9,509 bases of DNA from Candidatus Zixiibacteriota bacterium (GTDB taxonomy: Bacteria > Zixibacteria > MSB-5A5 > GN15 > PGXB01): assembly GCA_003641425.1 (NCBI GenBank), contig QNAH01000080.1, positions 1-9,509 of the forward strand. Direction: 5' to 3'. The translations under genes were made by a program, and so were the position numbers. Numbering within the stretch: position 1 is the stretch's first letter; each line of letters opens with the position of its first letter. Below are positions 1 to 6,119 of the stretch, one piece after another. Below the pieces are notes generated by a model, which saw nothing but the letters and a program-made list of their open reading frames with translations, was not told where the DNA came from and did no database searches.

Positions 1-1059
1 AAATTAATAATTCTGGCATCATTGATCGGCATCTGTGGTTTTTTCATTTATTTATCATGTTGTGACGACTGCCCGACCTGCCCAAGTGAGCCGATGATCG
101 GTAGTTATTATGTTTATATTTCCAATCAGTACCAATGTTATCACGATTACATTTGGATTATAGACTCCAGAACCGATTCATTGATTGATTCAATTGCTAC
201 TCCCGCCGATGATCAAGTCGGGATTGCCGGTATAACGCCGGACGGTAAATATCTGGTAATTACTTCCTCCCTGGAGGGTTCTCTTTTAATCTGCGATGTG
301 GATACCAAGGAAATAGTTAATCGCATATATCCGACACAACATGTATTATTTCCTCCGGGTAAGTCATACATGCTTGCATTTCGAGATGGTATTGCGAAGT
401 ATTCAATAGAGGATTGGTCCTTAATTGACAGCGATACCACCCCTGCCGGTTATTGGGGGGGACTTTTCAATAGTATGTCTTATTTCTATGGGGTAAATAT
501 TTCAAATGAGTTTATTATATATGATTATGAGGCAATGAGTGTGGTGAAAATAGATACTCTGAAGCGTATTGATGGATCGATGCCCCTGGAATATTATACC
601 GAATTATCCAGCGATGATCGATATTTCTATTTTCTATCCAGTCCGAATCAGGTATTTAAGTATGACATCGAGGCCGGATATATTATCGACTCTATCTTTA
701 TTTCCTATGGCGGCTACCATGGTGGACTGAAATGCACGCCCGACGGAAGATATATTTTGCTCACTGAGGCTTCAAGTGATTTTGATTATAAGAATATCGG
801 CAATCTGGTTTTAATCGATCAGGCAAGTTTCACCATCGACAGGAGAATATCGACACTCGGGCTCAATCCGTTCTATCCGCCGGGAGAAGCATTGCCGGTT
901 TACGGCATTGGCATTACGCCCGATTCGCGCAGGGTATATTGCAGTACGATAGGACCATATATTTCATTTGATCTTACGGACTTAAGGGCATCGCTGATAC
1001 CGGAACTGTCATCGGACTGCATAGGCAAGGGACTGGCAATCGGCAAACAAATTGACTAA
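1..1059 (+). CDS. Beta-propeller (YVTN/WD-like) lipoprotein, 5' end missing
   Basis: The reading frame is open from base 1, so the start lies just upstream. The TTG at 22 is inside the signal peptide and is not the start. Visible residues 1-19 are a hydrophobic signal sequence ending in a lipobox-like YLSC, with Cys20 as the likely lipidated residue. The mature N-terminus is Cys-rich (CCDDCPTC). The remaining ~330 residues repeat a blade pattern of beta strands with TPDGKYL, SSDDRYFY, TPDGRYIL and TPDSRRVY turns, as in YVTN/WD40-like propellers, which usually bind proteins or act as scaffolds. No catalytic motif was seen. It probably sits in the outer membrane or faces the periplasm. A good ribosome binding site for the next reading frame begins at its stop codon, so the two once formed an operon. 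The fold call is fairly firm; the substrate or partner is unknown. Confidence 0.8.
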   Translation, partial: KLIILASLIGICGFFIYLSCCDDCPTCPSEPMIGSYYVYISNQYQCYHDYIWIIDSRTDSLIDSIATPADDQVGIAGITPDGKYLVITSSLEGSLLICDVDTKEIVNRIYPTQHVLFPPGKSYMLAFRDGIAKYSIEDWSLIDSDTTPAGYWGGLFNSMSYFYGVNISNEFIIYDYEAMSVVKIDTLKRIDGSMPLEYYTELSSDDRYFYFLSSPNQVFKYDIEAGYIIDSIFISYGGYHGGLKCTPDGRYILLTEASSDFDYKNIGNLVLIDQASFTIDRRISTLGLNPFYPPGEALPVYGIGITPDSRRVYCSTIGPYISFDLTDLRASLIPELSSDCIGKGLAIGKQID

Positions 1060-1072
1060 AGGAGATTTAATT

Positions 1073-1150
1073 ATGAAACGGCAGATATCTTTGATAGGTA
1101 TTTTATTATTGATATCAGTGGGCGGCAGATGTCCACATCTGCCCCATTAA
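1073..1150 (+). pseudogene. Truncated secreted-protein gene (signal peptide only)
   Basis: An ATG at 1073 lies 8 bases after an AAAGGAG ribosome binding site that overlaps the end of the propeller gene. It opens a 25-codon frame beginning MKRQISLIGILLLISV, a typical signal peptide with a basic start and hydrophobic core. The frame then enters a palindrome (1124-1143) and stops at 1148. A well-placed ribosome binding site, an operon-like position and a signal peptide with no mature domain suggest the 5' stub of a real gene cut by an insertion. I found no convincing continuation downstream. It could instead be a chance short peptide. Confidence 0.5.
1124..1143. repeat. Perfect hairpin, 9-bp arms, 2-base loop
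   Basis: GGCAGATGT (1124-1132) and ACATCTGCC (1135-1143) are exact reverse complements separated by CC. The palindrome lies at the point where the secreted ORF from 1073 loses its signal-peptide-like character. There is no T tract after it on either strand, so it does not look like a terminator. A shorter match, GCAGATGT, recurs at 1339-1346. Confidence 0.8.
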
Positions 1151-1203
1151 GCCCGGTATTCGTGCGCCTGGCCTTTGATATTGAAGTCTTTCCTTTTTCC
1201 CAT
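1147..1203 (-). pseudogene. N-terminal remnant of a Y1 (IS200-like/RAYT) transposase
   Basis: Minus-strand ATG at 1203 gives 18 residues, MGKRKDFNIKGQAHEYRA, then TAA. A GGAAG lies 7 bases upstream of the ATG. From memory, one group of small Y1-domain transposases starts with basic residues, then an aromatic-Asn pair, a Gly-x-x-His motif and 'HELTFSC'. The first 15 residues here match that start up to GQAHE and then diverge into a hairpin. All catalytic parts (the HUH motif and the Tyr) are absent, so any protein is non-functional. The similarity is short and needs a database check. Confidence 0.35.
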
Positions 1204-1225
1204 ATTTATACTTCCAGGATTCATC

Positions 1226-1241
1226 CCCAAACAAGTTTGGG
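1226..1241. repeat. Perfect hairpin, 7-bp arms, 2-base loop
   Basis: CCCAAAC (1226-1232) and GTTTGGG (1235-1241) are exact reverse complements around AA. On the minus strand this hairpin lies about 22 bases before the ATG of the transposase-like remnant, where a left-end hairpin of an IS200-type element would be expected. Confidence 0.7.
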
Positions 1242-1453
1242 AATGCCACCCTTGTCGCGTAACCCCCCCCTTGTTAATATAAATTTTTCGACTGACAGAC
1301 CACGTCAGTAAAATTCTATAATTATTAATCTACATATAGCAGATGTGTCACCCCCGATCAGCTTCGAATACGGGGATTGAGACGGGATTACGATAATAAA
1401 ATACATCCCCGCCAATTAGGCGGGGATTAAAATATCGAATTAAAAATTATCAT
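1242..1453. other. Gene-free AT-rich interval with small dyads
   Basis: No coding region is supported here. It contains a run of eight C (1263-1270), a 6-bp inverted repeat ACTGAC/GTCAGT with a 7-base loop (1291-1309), a partial copy of the upstream palindrome arm (GCAGATGT, 1339-1346), and the terminator at 1405-1427. The 60-codon plus-strand frame at 1129-1311 crosses the hairpins, has no ribosome binding site and resembles nothing known, so it is not annotated. Confidence 0.6.
1405..1427 (-). terminator. Terminator of the S9 peptidase gene
   Basis: ATCCCCGCC (1405-1413) and GGCGGGGAT (1419-1427) form a 9-bp GC-rich stem with a 5-base loop. On the minus strand it lies 26 bases beyond the peptidase stop codon and is followed by GTATTTTATT. 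That tail is T-rich but not a pure T run. On the plus strand the tail is ATTAAAAT, so it could weakly stop plus-strand transcription too. Confidence 0.7.
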
Positions 1454-3343
1454 TTACTTCTTCAAATGAGTGTCGAAAAACTCGACCATCTTGCGGTAAT
1501 AATCCAATCGATTGGATAATTTGGCAATACCATGACCCTCATCCGGGAAGATCAGCGAATCGACCACACCGCCGTTGTCGATAATCGCCTGTATGATCTG
1601 ACGTGCCTCGCTTACCGGCACCCTCGGATCATTCTCACCATGCACCACCAGAAGCGGGGTTTTTATTTCCGAAGCCTTATGAATGGGGGAGATCGACTTC
1701 AGAAATTCCGGATCGCTGAGCGGGCCGTATTCGGCCTCGCGGATATGCCGACGGTACTCCCGCGTATTCTGCAGGAAAGTGATATAATTGGCGATACCGA
1801 TCTGATCAATGGCCGCCCCGAACAGGTCCGGGTATTCGGTAATACAAGCCAATACGGCATAACCGCCGTAGCTGGCGCCCTTGATTCCGATCATCCCTTT
1901 TTTTGTGAAATTATTTTCGATAAGATAATCGACCCCGGCTTTCATATCTTTGATGGAGTTGAGACGGTTTTTGTAATTATCCATGTTCATATATTCTTTG
2001 CCATAACCGGACGATCCCCTGACATTGGGCGCCAGGATACCGTAACCGTTGAGCATCAGGTAAGTAAAATGCCGTGAGAAGTACGGATGGTACTGCCCTT
2101 CGGGTCCCCCGTGAATATGCAGCACAAACGGAACCGGTTTGCCGTCATAATCGGGCGGGAGATATAAAAAGGCGGGGATCTCGAGCCCGTCGAACGATTT
2201 ATACTTGATCAATTTCGGTTCGGTGAAATAATTCGGGTCGATACCGGCCTGAGTCGAATGGGTGATCTTTTTCAGTTCCGGTTTTTTCCAGTCCCATGTC
2301 CAGACATCGGGTGACCGGGTGGGGCTGTTGAACTGGAAGATTATACGGCCATCATTACTGAATGAGGGTGATTTGACGATACCGGTGACCGGCGGAAGCG
2401 GAAGCGGCTCATCTTTTTGCATGTCCCACATCTCTAAATTGGAATAACCGTCTTCGTTGACCAGGCAGGCAGCATAGCGCCGATCCTTCGAAAAAGTCAA
2501 CAGATCGATAGTCCACTTGGATTCATAATCGACAAATTCTATGGCGCCTGTTTCCAGATCGAGAGTCGCGATCGAGGGTATGCCTTTTTCATTATTATTC
2601 GATACCATATAGACGGTTTTATTGTCGGGCATTATGGTTGCATAGTCATAAGTGAATTCACCGTCTTCAGGCGTAATTTTGCGGTGCCCGCCGTTTCCCA
2701 GGTCGAGCAGGAACAGCTCATAGTCGATATTGGAGTTGGCATGGATGGTGATCATATAACGGCCGTCCAGTGATAAATCCATAATTCCGTTGCTGCCTTC
2801 CATATCGAGAATTCGGATTCTTTCATCGGTGGCCAGGTCATGCGAATAAATCATGAAATCCCGACGATTATCGAGATTGGCCCGGTAGTAAATACCGGAA
2901 TTATCGGGTTTCCATATTACCGATCCATAACGGACATCCGGTTCATGGGTAATACGTTTCATCTCGCCGGAGCGAAGATCGAGAAGAAACAACTGATAGT
3001 CTTCATTGCCGCCGGCCGTGGCGCCGACAATGGCTTTTCGTCCGTCGGGGGAGAGGACATACCAGTTGATCCCGTCATCGAAGACGGTCATCTGGTAGGG
3101 CCAGCCTTCGGGGGTCAGGCGATAAAGCTGATCCACGCCGGACATCGAGGATGTGAAGAAAATCTCGCCGGTGGATGAGATGGCGGGACTTCCGGCATAG
3201 CCGATTTTCATGAATGTTCCGATATCGGGCACATCGCCTGATGTTTCCATTTTGAGTTGCCCGGCCGTTACGACGGCCGCGATGAGTAAAAGGGTCAATG
3301 TGAGGATAGTGATAAAGTTTCTGTTGCGATTGGCGATTGACAT
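1454..3343 (-). CDS. Secreted S9-family serine peptidase (prolyl oligopeptidase family)
   Basis: This 629-residue protein hydrolyses peptides, probably short or N-terminally blocked ones, outside the cytoplasm. Residues 1-28 are a signal peptide with Arg-rich start and a TLTLLLIAAVV core. Residues ~45-365 are a beta-propeller with repeated 'LDL..GE..RIT' and 'S.DGRY' blades that would gate the active site. Residues ~375-629 are the alpha/beta-hydrolase domain. It carries HGGPEGQ (411-417, oxyanion region), nucleophile GASYGGY with Ser491, Asp572 in GENDPRVP, and His604 in DEGHGI. Order and spacing are standard for S9 and the triad is complete. Length fits the acylaminoacyl-peptidase/dipeptidyl-peptidase-like (S9C/S9B) groups; the subgroup and substrate are not decided. 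ATG at 3343 follows GAGGAGG (3348-3354) at 4 bases. It may be transcribed alone or by read-through from the upstream operon across the hairpin at 3361-3415. Confidence 0.93.
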   Translation of the reverse strand: MSIANRNRNFITILTLTLLLIAAVVTAGQLKMETSGDVPDIGTFMKIGYAGSPAISSTGEIFFTSSMSGVDQLYRLTPEGWPYQMTVFDDGINWYVLSPDGRKAIVGATAGGNEDYQLFLLDLRSGEMKRITHEPDVRYGSVIWKPDNSGIYYRANLDNRRDFMIYSHDLATDERIRILDMEGSNGIMDLSLDGRYMITIHANSNIDYELFLLDLGNGGHRKITPEDGEFTYDYATIMPDNKTVYMVSNNNEKGIPSIATLDLETGAIEFVDYESKWTIDLLTFSKDRRYAACLVNEDGYSNLEMWDMQKDEPLPLPPVTGIVKSPSFSNDGRIIFQFNSPTRSPDVWTWDWKKPELKKITHSTQAGIDPNYFTEPKLIKYKSFDGLEIPAFLYLPPDYDGKPVPFVLHIHGGPEGQYHPYFSRHFTYLMLNGYGILAPNVRGSSGYGKEYMNMDNYKNRLNSIKDMKAGVDYLIENNFTKKGMIGIKGASYGGYAVLACITEYPDLFGAAIDQIGIANYITFLQNTREYRRHIREAEYGPLSDPEFLKSISPIHKASEIKTPLLVVHGENDPRVPVSEARQIIQAIIDNGGVVDSLIFPDEGHGIAKLSNRLDYYRKMVEFFDTHLKK

Positions 3344-3360
3344 TTGACCTCCTCAAAAAA

Positions 3361-3415
3361 TATTCGGTATCATCAATCACAATATACGAAAAAATTGTGC
3401 TTTTGATACCGAATA
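3361..3415 (-). terminator. Long hairpin: operon terminator or peptidase leader attenuator
   Basis: TATTCGGTATCA (3361-3372) and TGATACCGAATA (3404-3415) are a perfect 12-bp inverted repeat. Inside it, CACAAT (3378-3383) and ATTGTG (3394-3399) form a second stem. On the minus strand the arm is followed directly by six T (3360-3355), which is the form of an intrinsic terminator. It lies 60 bases after the two-CW gene stop. However, the T run directly abuts the peptidase ribosome binding site (3348-3354), leaving no room for a promoter between them. It may therefore act as an attenuator or an operator as well as a terminator. Confidence 0.65.
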
Positions 3416-3444
3416 ATAAACCAGCCGTATAATTTGGAGGTCAT

Positions 3445-3473
3445 ACTATACCGGTTTTGCAGTTATTTTACAG
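3445..3473 (-). promoter_or_regulatory. Weak candidate promoter for the S9 peptidase
   Basis: On the minus strand TATAGT (3450-3445) matches five of six -10 consensus bases. The hexamer 17 bases upstream, CTGTAA (3473-3468), matches TTGACA at only three positions. If used, the transcript would start just before the hairpin at 3361-3415, making that hairpin part of the peptidase leader. The call rests on weak hexamers in AT-rich DNA. Confidence 0.2.
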
Positions 3474-3475
3474 TA

Positions 3476-3793
3476 TTAATAGACGACTAACTTCAAATCC
3501 TCTAATGCATCCTCAACCGTTTCGGTGATCACGGTTGATTCTTCTTCGCTGTTGACTCGGCGATAAAAATCGCAATGGATACATGACTGGCGGTTGTGGC
3601 GGCAGATAAACGGATCCTTGCTCGAAATTCGGTTCATCACCTTCCAGCAAATCCGTCCGGCGCCCCGGCCGCCGTTGACGCCGTCGAATTTCATGTTCAG
3701 CGCCACCGGACAAGTACCATAGATTTCTGAGAAAATGCCCCCCGGCTCCATGCCGCAATTACGATACTCCCAGCAATTCAATCTTCGGCTCAT
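3476..3793 (-). CDS. Two-CW domain protein, small Cys-rich, probably metal-binding
   Basis: This 105-residue soluble protein has no signal peptide or membrane segment. It contains seven cysteines: C7, C13, C28, C49, C64, C71 and C74. Two are followed by Trp (C7-W8 in NCWEYRNCG and C49-W50 in GRICW), and a DGVNGG segment lies between them. The last three end in CIHCDFY (C71-x2-C74). This pattern matches the small 'two-CW domain' family named in genome annotation, whose function is not established. The Cys and His (H66, H73) arrangement suggests Zn or Fe-S binding; that is inference. The last ~25 residues are acidic. The ATG at 3793 is 5 bases after the stop of the upstream 705-residue protein, and its ribosome binding site AGAGGAA overlaps that stop, so the two are co-transcribed and probably translationally coupled. 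Confidence 0.8.
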   Translation of the reverse strand: MSRRLNCWEYRNCGMEPGGIFSEIYGTCPVALNMKFDGVNGGRGAGRICWKVMNRISSKDPFICRHNRQSCIHCDFYRRVNSEEESTVITETVEDALEDLKLVVY

Positions 3794-3798
3794 TTCCT

Positions 3799-5916
3799 CT
3801 ACCTGTCTTCTTCCTTTATTAATCTTAAAACCGGCTCAAAGCGGCTCGATGATTTAAGAGCGGCCAGTTCGGCCGGATTGGCGACCACTTTGAATTCGGC
3901 ATATATTTGCCTTAATTTTTTGATATCATCGCGGGCCAGATATGTGAGCATCAGGTACTGATAAAGATATGGGTCCGAATTATCAGTCTCATAGGCTTTC
4001 CTGAAATATTTCTCGGCCTTTTTATGCTCGCCCAGTTTGAACTGGCATACTCCGGCCCCGTAAAGAGCAGGGTAAAAATTCTTATCAATATCGAGGGCTT
4101 TTTCATAATCTTTCAAGCCGGATCGATATTCGCCTTTATCGGCCCGGGCGCCCGCACGCCCGACAATGGCGGAAATATTATCAGGTGAATAGCCCAGGGC
4201 GGTGGAAAAGGCGTCGATCGCCTTATCGGTCTGCTTGTTTATACGGTATATCTCACCGGCGCGGACATAATCCGCGACGGCTTTTTCAGCATCATTTTGT
4301 GTTGCATATAACTTGCCGCGAGCGACATAACCTTCAGAAAATCCGGCTTCGGCGGCTATGGCCTTGTTGAAATCTTCCATGGCCAGGTCGATTTTATTTT
4401 CGGCCAGGGCATCGTTTCCGAGATCAAGATAGTCCCGGGCGGTCAGTTCCGGGGCCGCCTGCTCGGCAAGACGATCCAGCTTTGCCGTCACGGCAGTGGT
4501 TTTGTTCTTTTTTATATTTACTATTTCCGTGTACGTAGTGTAACCGGTTTTATCGACCGTTATCTTGTGCCGGCCGGATTTTATTTTGGAATAAGTGTTA
4601 TTACCCGCTCCAAGGATTTTCCCATCGACTGACAAGCGAGCGTTATCGACATTGGCATTGAGTTTCAGTTTGCCGAAACCTGATGAACTCTTTTTTGAAG
4701 AGGATGCAGAAGCTTTTTTTTGGGAGGTGTTTTGAGCGGGTCGGTTTTTTCGGGTCCCGCTTACGGTTGAGTTACCATTTTTTTTTTCGGCCAGAGCTAT
4801 TGGCTCGAGGTCTTTAAATGTCACCAGTGTTATCTGTTCCGCAGAAATAGTCGAATGTCCGTGTCCCAGGTACCGATCGCCCAATTCATACACGAAATCA
4901 TAGGTTCCGGTCGGTATCATGTCGAACCTGAAGAAACCCTGGGCGTTACTGGTCGTTGTTTTATTGAGTGGCTGAAGCGTGACCCGTGCGCCCTCGAGGT
5001 ACGGCTGACCGTTTTCATCGAGAATCATTCCGACGATGGAACCGTCACCGGACAGAGGAGAGTTGATAAATTGCGCCGCGACAATAAGTAGAATTATAAC
5101 CAGGGCTCCGGCAAAAAGACCGATAGTCATGTTACGGCTGAGTTTCTTGGTTCGGAGCAGGTACCGTTTGTTGTTGACGATCAGCTCATCACCGTCGTGC
5201 ATAAAAGGATTGCCCGCAATCTGAATCAGATTTTTCCTGAAGTAAGCGATACCTCGTACCTTTTTATCCGACTTTGCCATCTCGGCCTGTTTGGCCGGAT
5301 CAATGGCCGGACGGATCGTGCCGGGTGCGGTAATCAATTCCGGTTCGGACTTAAATGTCTGACGATCCTCAGGTTGCGGCTCCGGTGTGGAACTCTCGGT
5401 TGTCCGAGATTTTTTGGCTTCCAGATTGAGATCGGCCATTTCCTTTAATTCCCTGCTGTCGGGAGGGACTTCTGTATTCCAGTCAACCGAGGGTATTTCA
5501 GGTTTTTTTTCAGGCGGGGCGGGATCGGTTTCCGGCGGATTCGAGTTGTCGGAGGCCAGTTCGGAAAAGTCAAACTCGTTGGGTTCGGGTTTTGGCGAAA
5601 CGGGGGTATCGAAAGTACCATCATTCAAAAGATCAGCGGTCGTCGATATTTCCAGATCCTGGCTGTCGACTTCGTCAATTCTCTCGGTCGTTTCAGAAGC
5701 TTTATCTTGTTGGTCGCGATTTCCTTCACCGAAAAAATCAGGTGCCGTTGGGCCGCTGGTCTCGGTTACTACAAAATCAAGGTCATCCGTCTTGATTTTA
5801 TCTTTTGCGGATTCCCCGATATCGGATTCCCCGGCGGCCAGAGGAGCGCCGCATTCATTGCAGAATTTCGCGTCATCATAGACGTTTTCCGCACGGCATT
5901 TTGGACAGATCTTCAA
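3799..5916 (-). CDS. Zinc-ribbon, single-TM, PEGA and TPR repeat protein
   Basis: A 705-residue protein of unknown role, with this domain order. Residues 1-25 are a zinc ribbon (C4, C7, C19, C22 in CPKC and CNEC). Residues ~30-195 are an acidic, Pro/Ser/Thr-rich linker. Residues ~215-260 are a basic juxtamembrane region (YFRKNLIQIAGNPF). A membrane helix spans ~263-284. A carboxypeptidase-regulatory-like beta domain spans ~292-345 (GSIVGMILDENGQ to GTYDFVYEL). A Lys/Ser-rich linker spans ~378-412. A PEGA domain (~413-478; SVDGK, KSGRHKITVDKTGY) and about five TPRs (~489-675) follow. The likely topology is zinc ribbon inside and C-terminal domains in the periplasm, acting as a scaffold or assembly factor. 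I chose the TTG at 5916 because GGGAG lies 6 bases upstream and the protein then begins MKICPKC, the usual start of such ribbons. An upstream TTG at 5940 would add eight residues but has no ribosome binding site. A run of ten A lies in the linker before PEGA. It is first of a two-gene operon with the two-CW protein. Confidence 0.85.
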   Translation of the reverse strand: MKICPKCRAENVYDDAKFCNECGAPLAAGESDIGESAKDKIKTDDLDFVVTETSGPTAPDFFGEGNRDQQDKASETTERIDEVDSQDLEISTTADLLNDGTFDTPVSPKPEPNEFDFSELASDNSNPPETDPAPPEKKPEIPSVDWNTEVPPDSRELKEMADLNLEAKKSRTTESSTPEPQPEDRQTFKSEPELITAPGTIRPAIDPAKQAEMAKSDKKVRGIAYFRKNLIQIAGNPFMHDGDELIVNNKRYLLRTKKLSRNMTIGLFAGALVIILLIVAAQFINSPLSGDGSIVGMILDENGQPYLEGARVTLQPLNKTTTSNAQGFFRFDMIPTGTYDFVYELGDRYLGHGHSTISAEQITLVTFKDLEPIALAEKKNGNSTVSGTRKNRPAQNTSQKKASASSSKKSSSGFGKLKLNANVDNARLSVDGKILGAGNNTYSKIKSGRHKITVDKTGYTTYTEIVNIKKNKTTAVTAKLDRLAEQAAPELTARDYLDLGNDALAENKIDLAMEDFNKAIAAEAGFSEGYVARGKLYATQNDAEKAVADYVRAGEIYRINKQTDKAIDAFSTALGYSPDNISAIVGRAGARADKGEYRSGLKDYEKALDIDKNFYPALYGAGVCQFKLGEHKKAEKYFRKAYETDNSDPYLYQYLMLTYLARDDIKKLRQIYAEFKVVANPAELAALKSSSRFEPVLRLIKEEDR
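4778..4787 (-). repeat. Ten-A homopolymer inside coding sequence
   Basis: The coding strand of the zinc-ribbon/PEGA/TPR gene has ten consecutive A at codons for E-K-K-N, between the carboxypeptidase-regulatory-like and PEGA domains. One extra A leads to TGG TAA at once; one fewer leads to a TAA after about five codons. An eight-A tract (4714-4721) and a six-A tract (4691-4696) follow in the same linker. Such runs are known sites of polymerase slippage. Confidence 0.8.
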
Positions 5917-5922
5917 TTTATA

Positions 5923-5927
5923 CTCCC
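5923..5927 (-). promoter_or_regulatory. Ribosome binding site fixing a TTG start
   Basis: GGGAG on the minus strand lies 6 bases before the TTG at 5916, with an eight-A/T run (5928-5935) just upstream of it. This spacing supports 5916 rather than the upstream in-frame TTG at 5940 as the start of the zinc-ribbon protein. I could not identify a convincing promoter for this operon in the intergenic region. Confidence 0.7.
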
Positions 5928-6043
5928 AAAAAAAATACAAATTATTTAATCTAATTATCGTCCTCGGGCGTCATTTCTTTAGACTGAGGTAATACTTATG
6001 AGACTTAACCTTAAGCACATAACCGTTTTTTTGCAAATAGGGC

Positions 6044-6072
6044 TTGACAGCCTCAATTCTTTGAGGTATAAT
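6044..6072 (+). promoter_or_regulatory. Consensus sigma70-type promoter with palindromic spacer
   Basis: TTGACA (6044-6049) and TATAAT (6067-6072) are exact consensus hexamers with the optimal 17-base spacer. Bases 6051-6066 of the spacer form a perfect inverted repeat, CCTCAA-TTCT-TTGAGG. A start point near 6080 would give a leader of about 40 bases to the ATG at 6120. The dyad is placed where a repressor or a MerR-type regulator would bind. Confidence 0.85.
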
Positions 6073-6119
6073 CGCTTAATAAAATTTTTAGTAATTTCTT
6101 GTGAGGAGGAAATAATCGT

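Larger units (their letters stand above)
1124..1241 (-). mobile_element. Putative IS200/RAYT-derived MITE or decayed element
   Basis: Two perfect hairpins with 2-base loops (1124-1143 and 1226-1241) flank a minus-strand mini-ORF (1147-1203) resembling the first residues of a Y1/HUH transposase. IS200/IS605 elements and REP-associated tyrosine transposases (RAYTs) use subterminal hairpins and generate internally deleted derivatives, which matches this layout. The element abuts a gene that stops abruptly. Exact ends are unknown; it may extend to the inverted repeat at 1291-1309. The family assignment is inference from a short motif and hairpin geometry. Confidence 0.4.

Noticed and set aside
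455..461. Seven-G run in the propeller gene as a phase-variation tract
   Set aside because: Seven G coding for W-G-G is short for a phase-variable tract, lies mid-gene and has no supporting repeat context.
1263..1270. Eight-C run as a regulatory or slippage element
   Set aside because: It is in non-coding repeat DNA with no reading frame or promoter that its length would affect.
1129..1311. 60-codon plus-strand frame after the truncated gene
   Set aside because: It crosses both hairpins, has no ribosome binding site and its composition reflects the repeat element rather than a protein.
1351..1375. CCCCG/CGGGG dyad as a further terminator
   Set aside because: Only five base pairs with a long loop and no T tract on either strand.
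1532..2077. 181-codon plus-strand frame inside the peptidase gene
   Set aside because: It is antisense to the catalytic domain of a clear S9 peptidase with a complete triad; its length reflects the codon bias of the real gene.
5387..5881. 164-codon plus-strand frame opposite the zinc-ribbon protein
   Set aside because: Its Ser-rich sequence mirrors the acidic, Ser/Pro-rich linker on the minus strand, and there is no ribosome binding site or known motif.
5914..5940. TTG at 5940 as the start of the zinc-ribbon protein
   Set aside because: It has no ribosome binding site, and the GGGAG that serves the 5916 TTG would fall inside the coding region.
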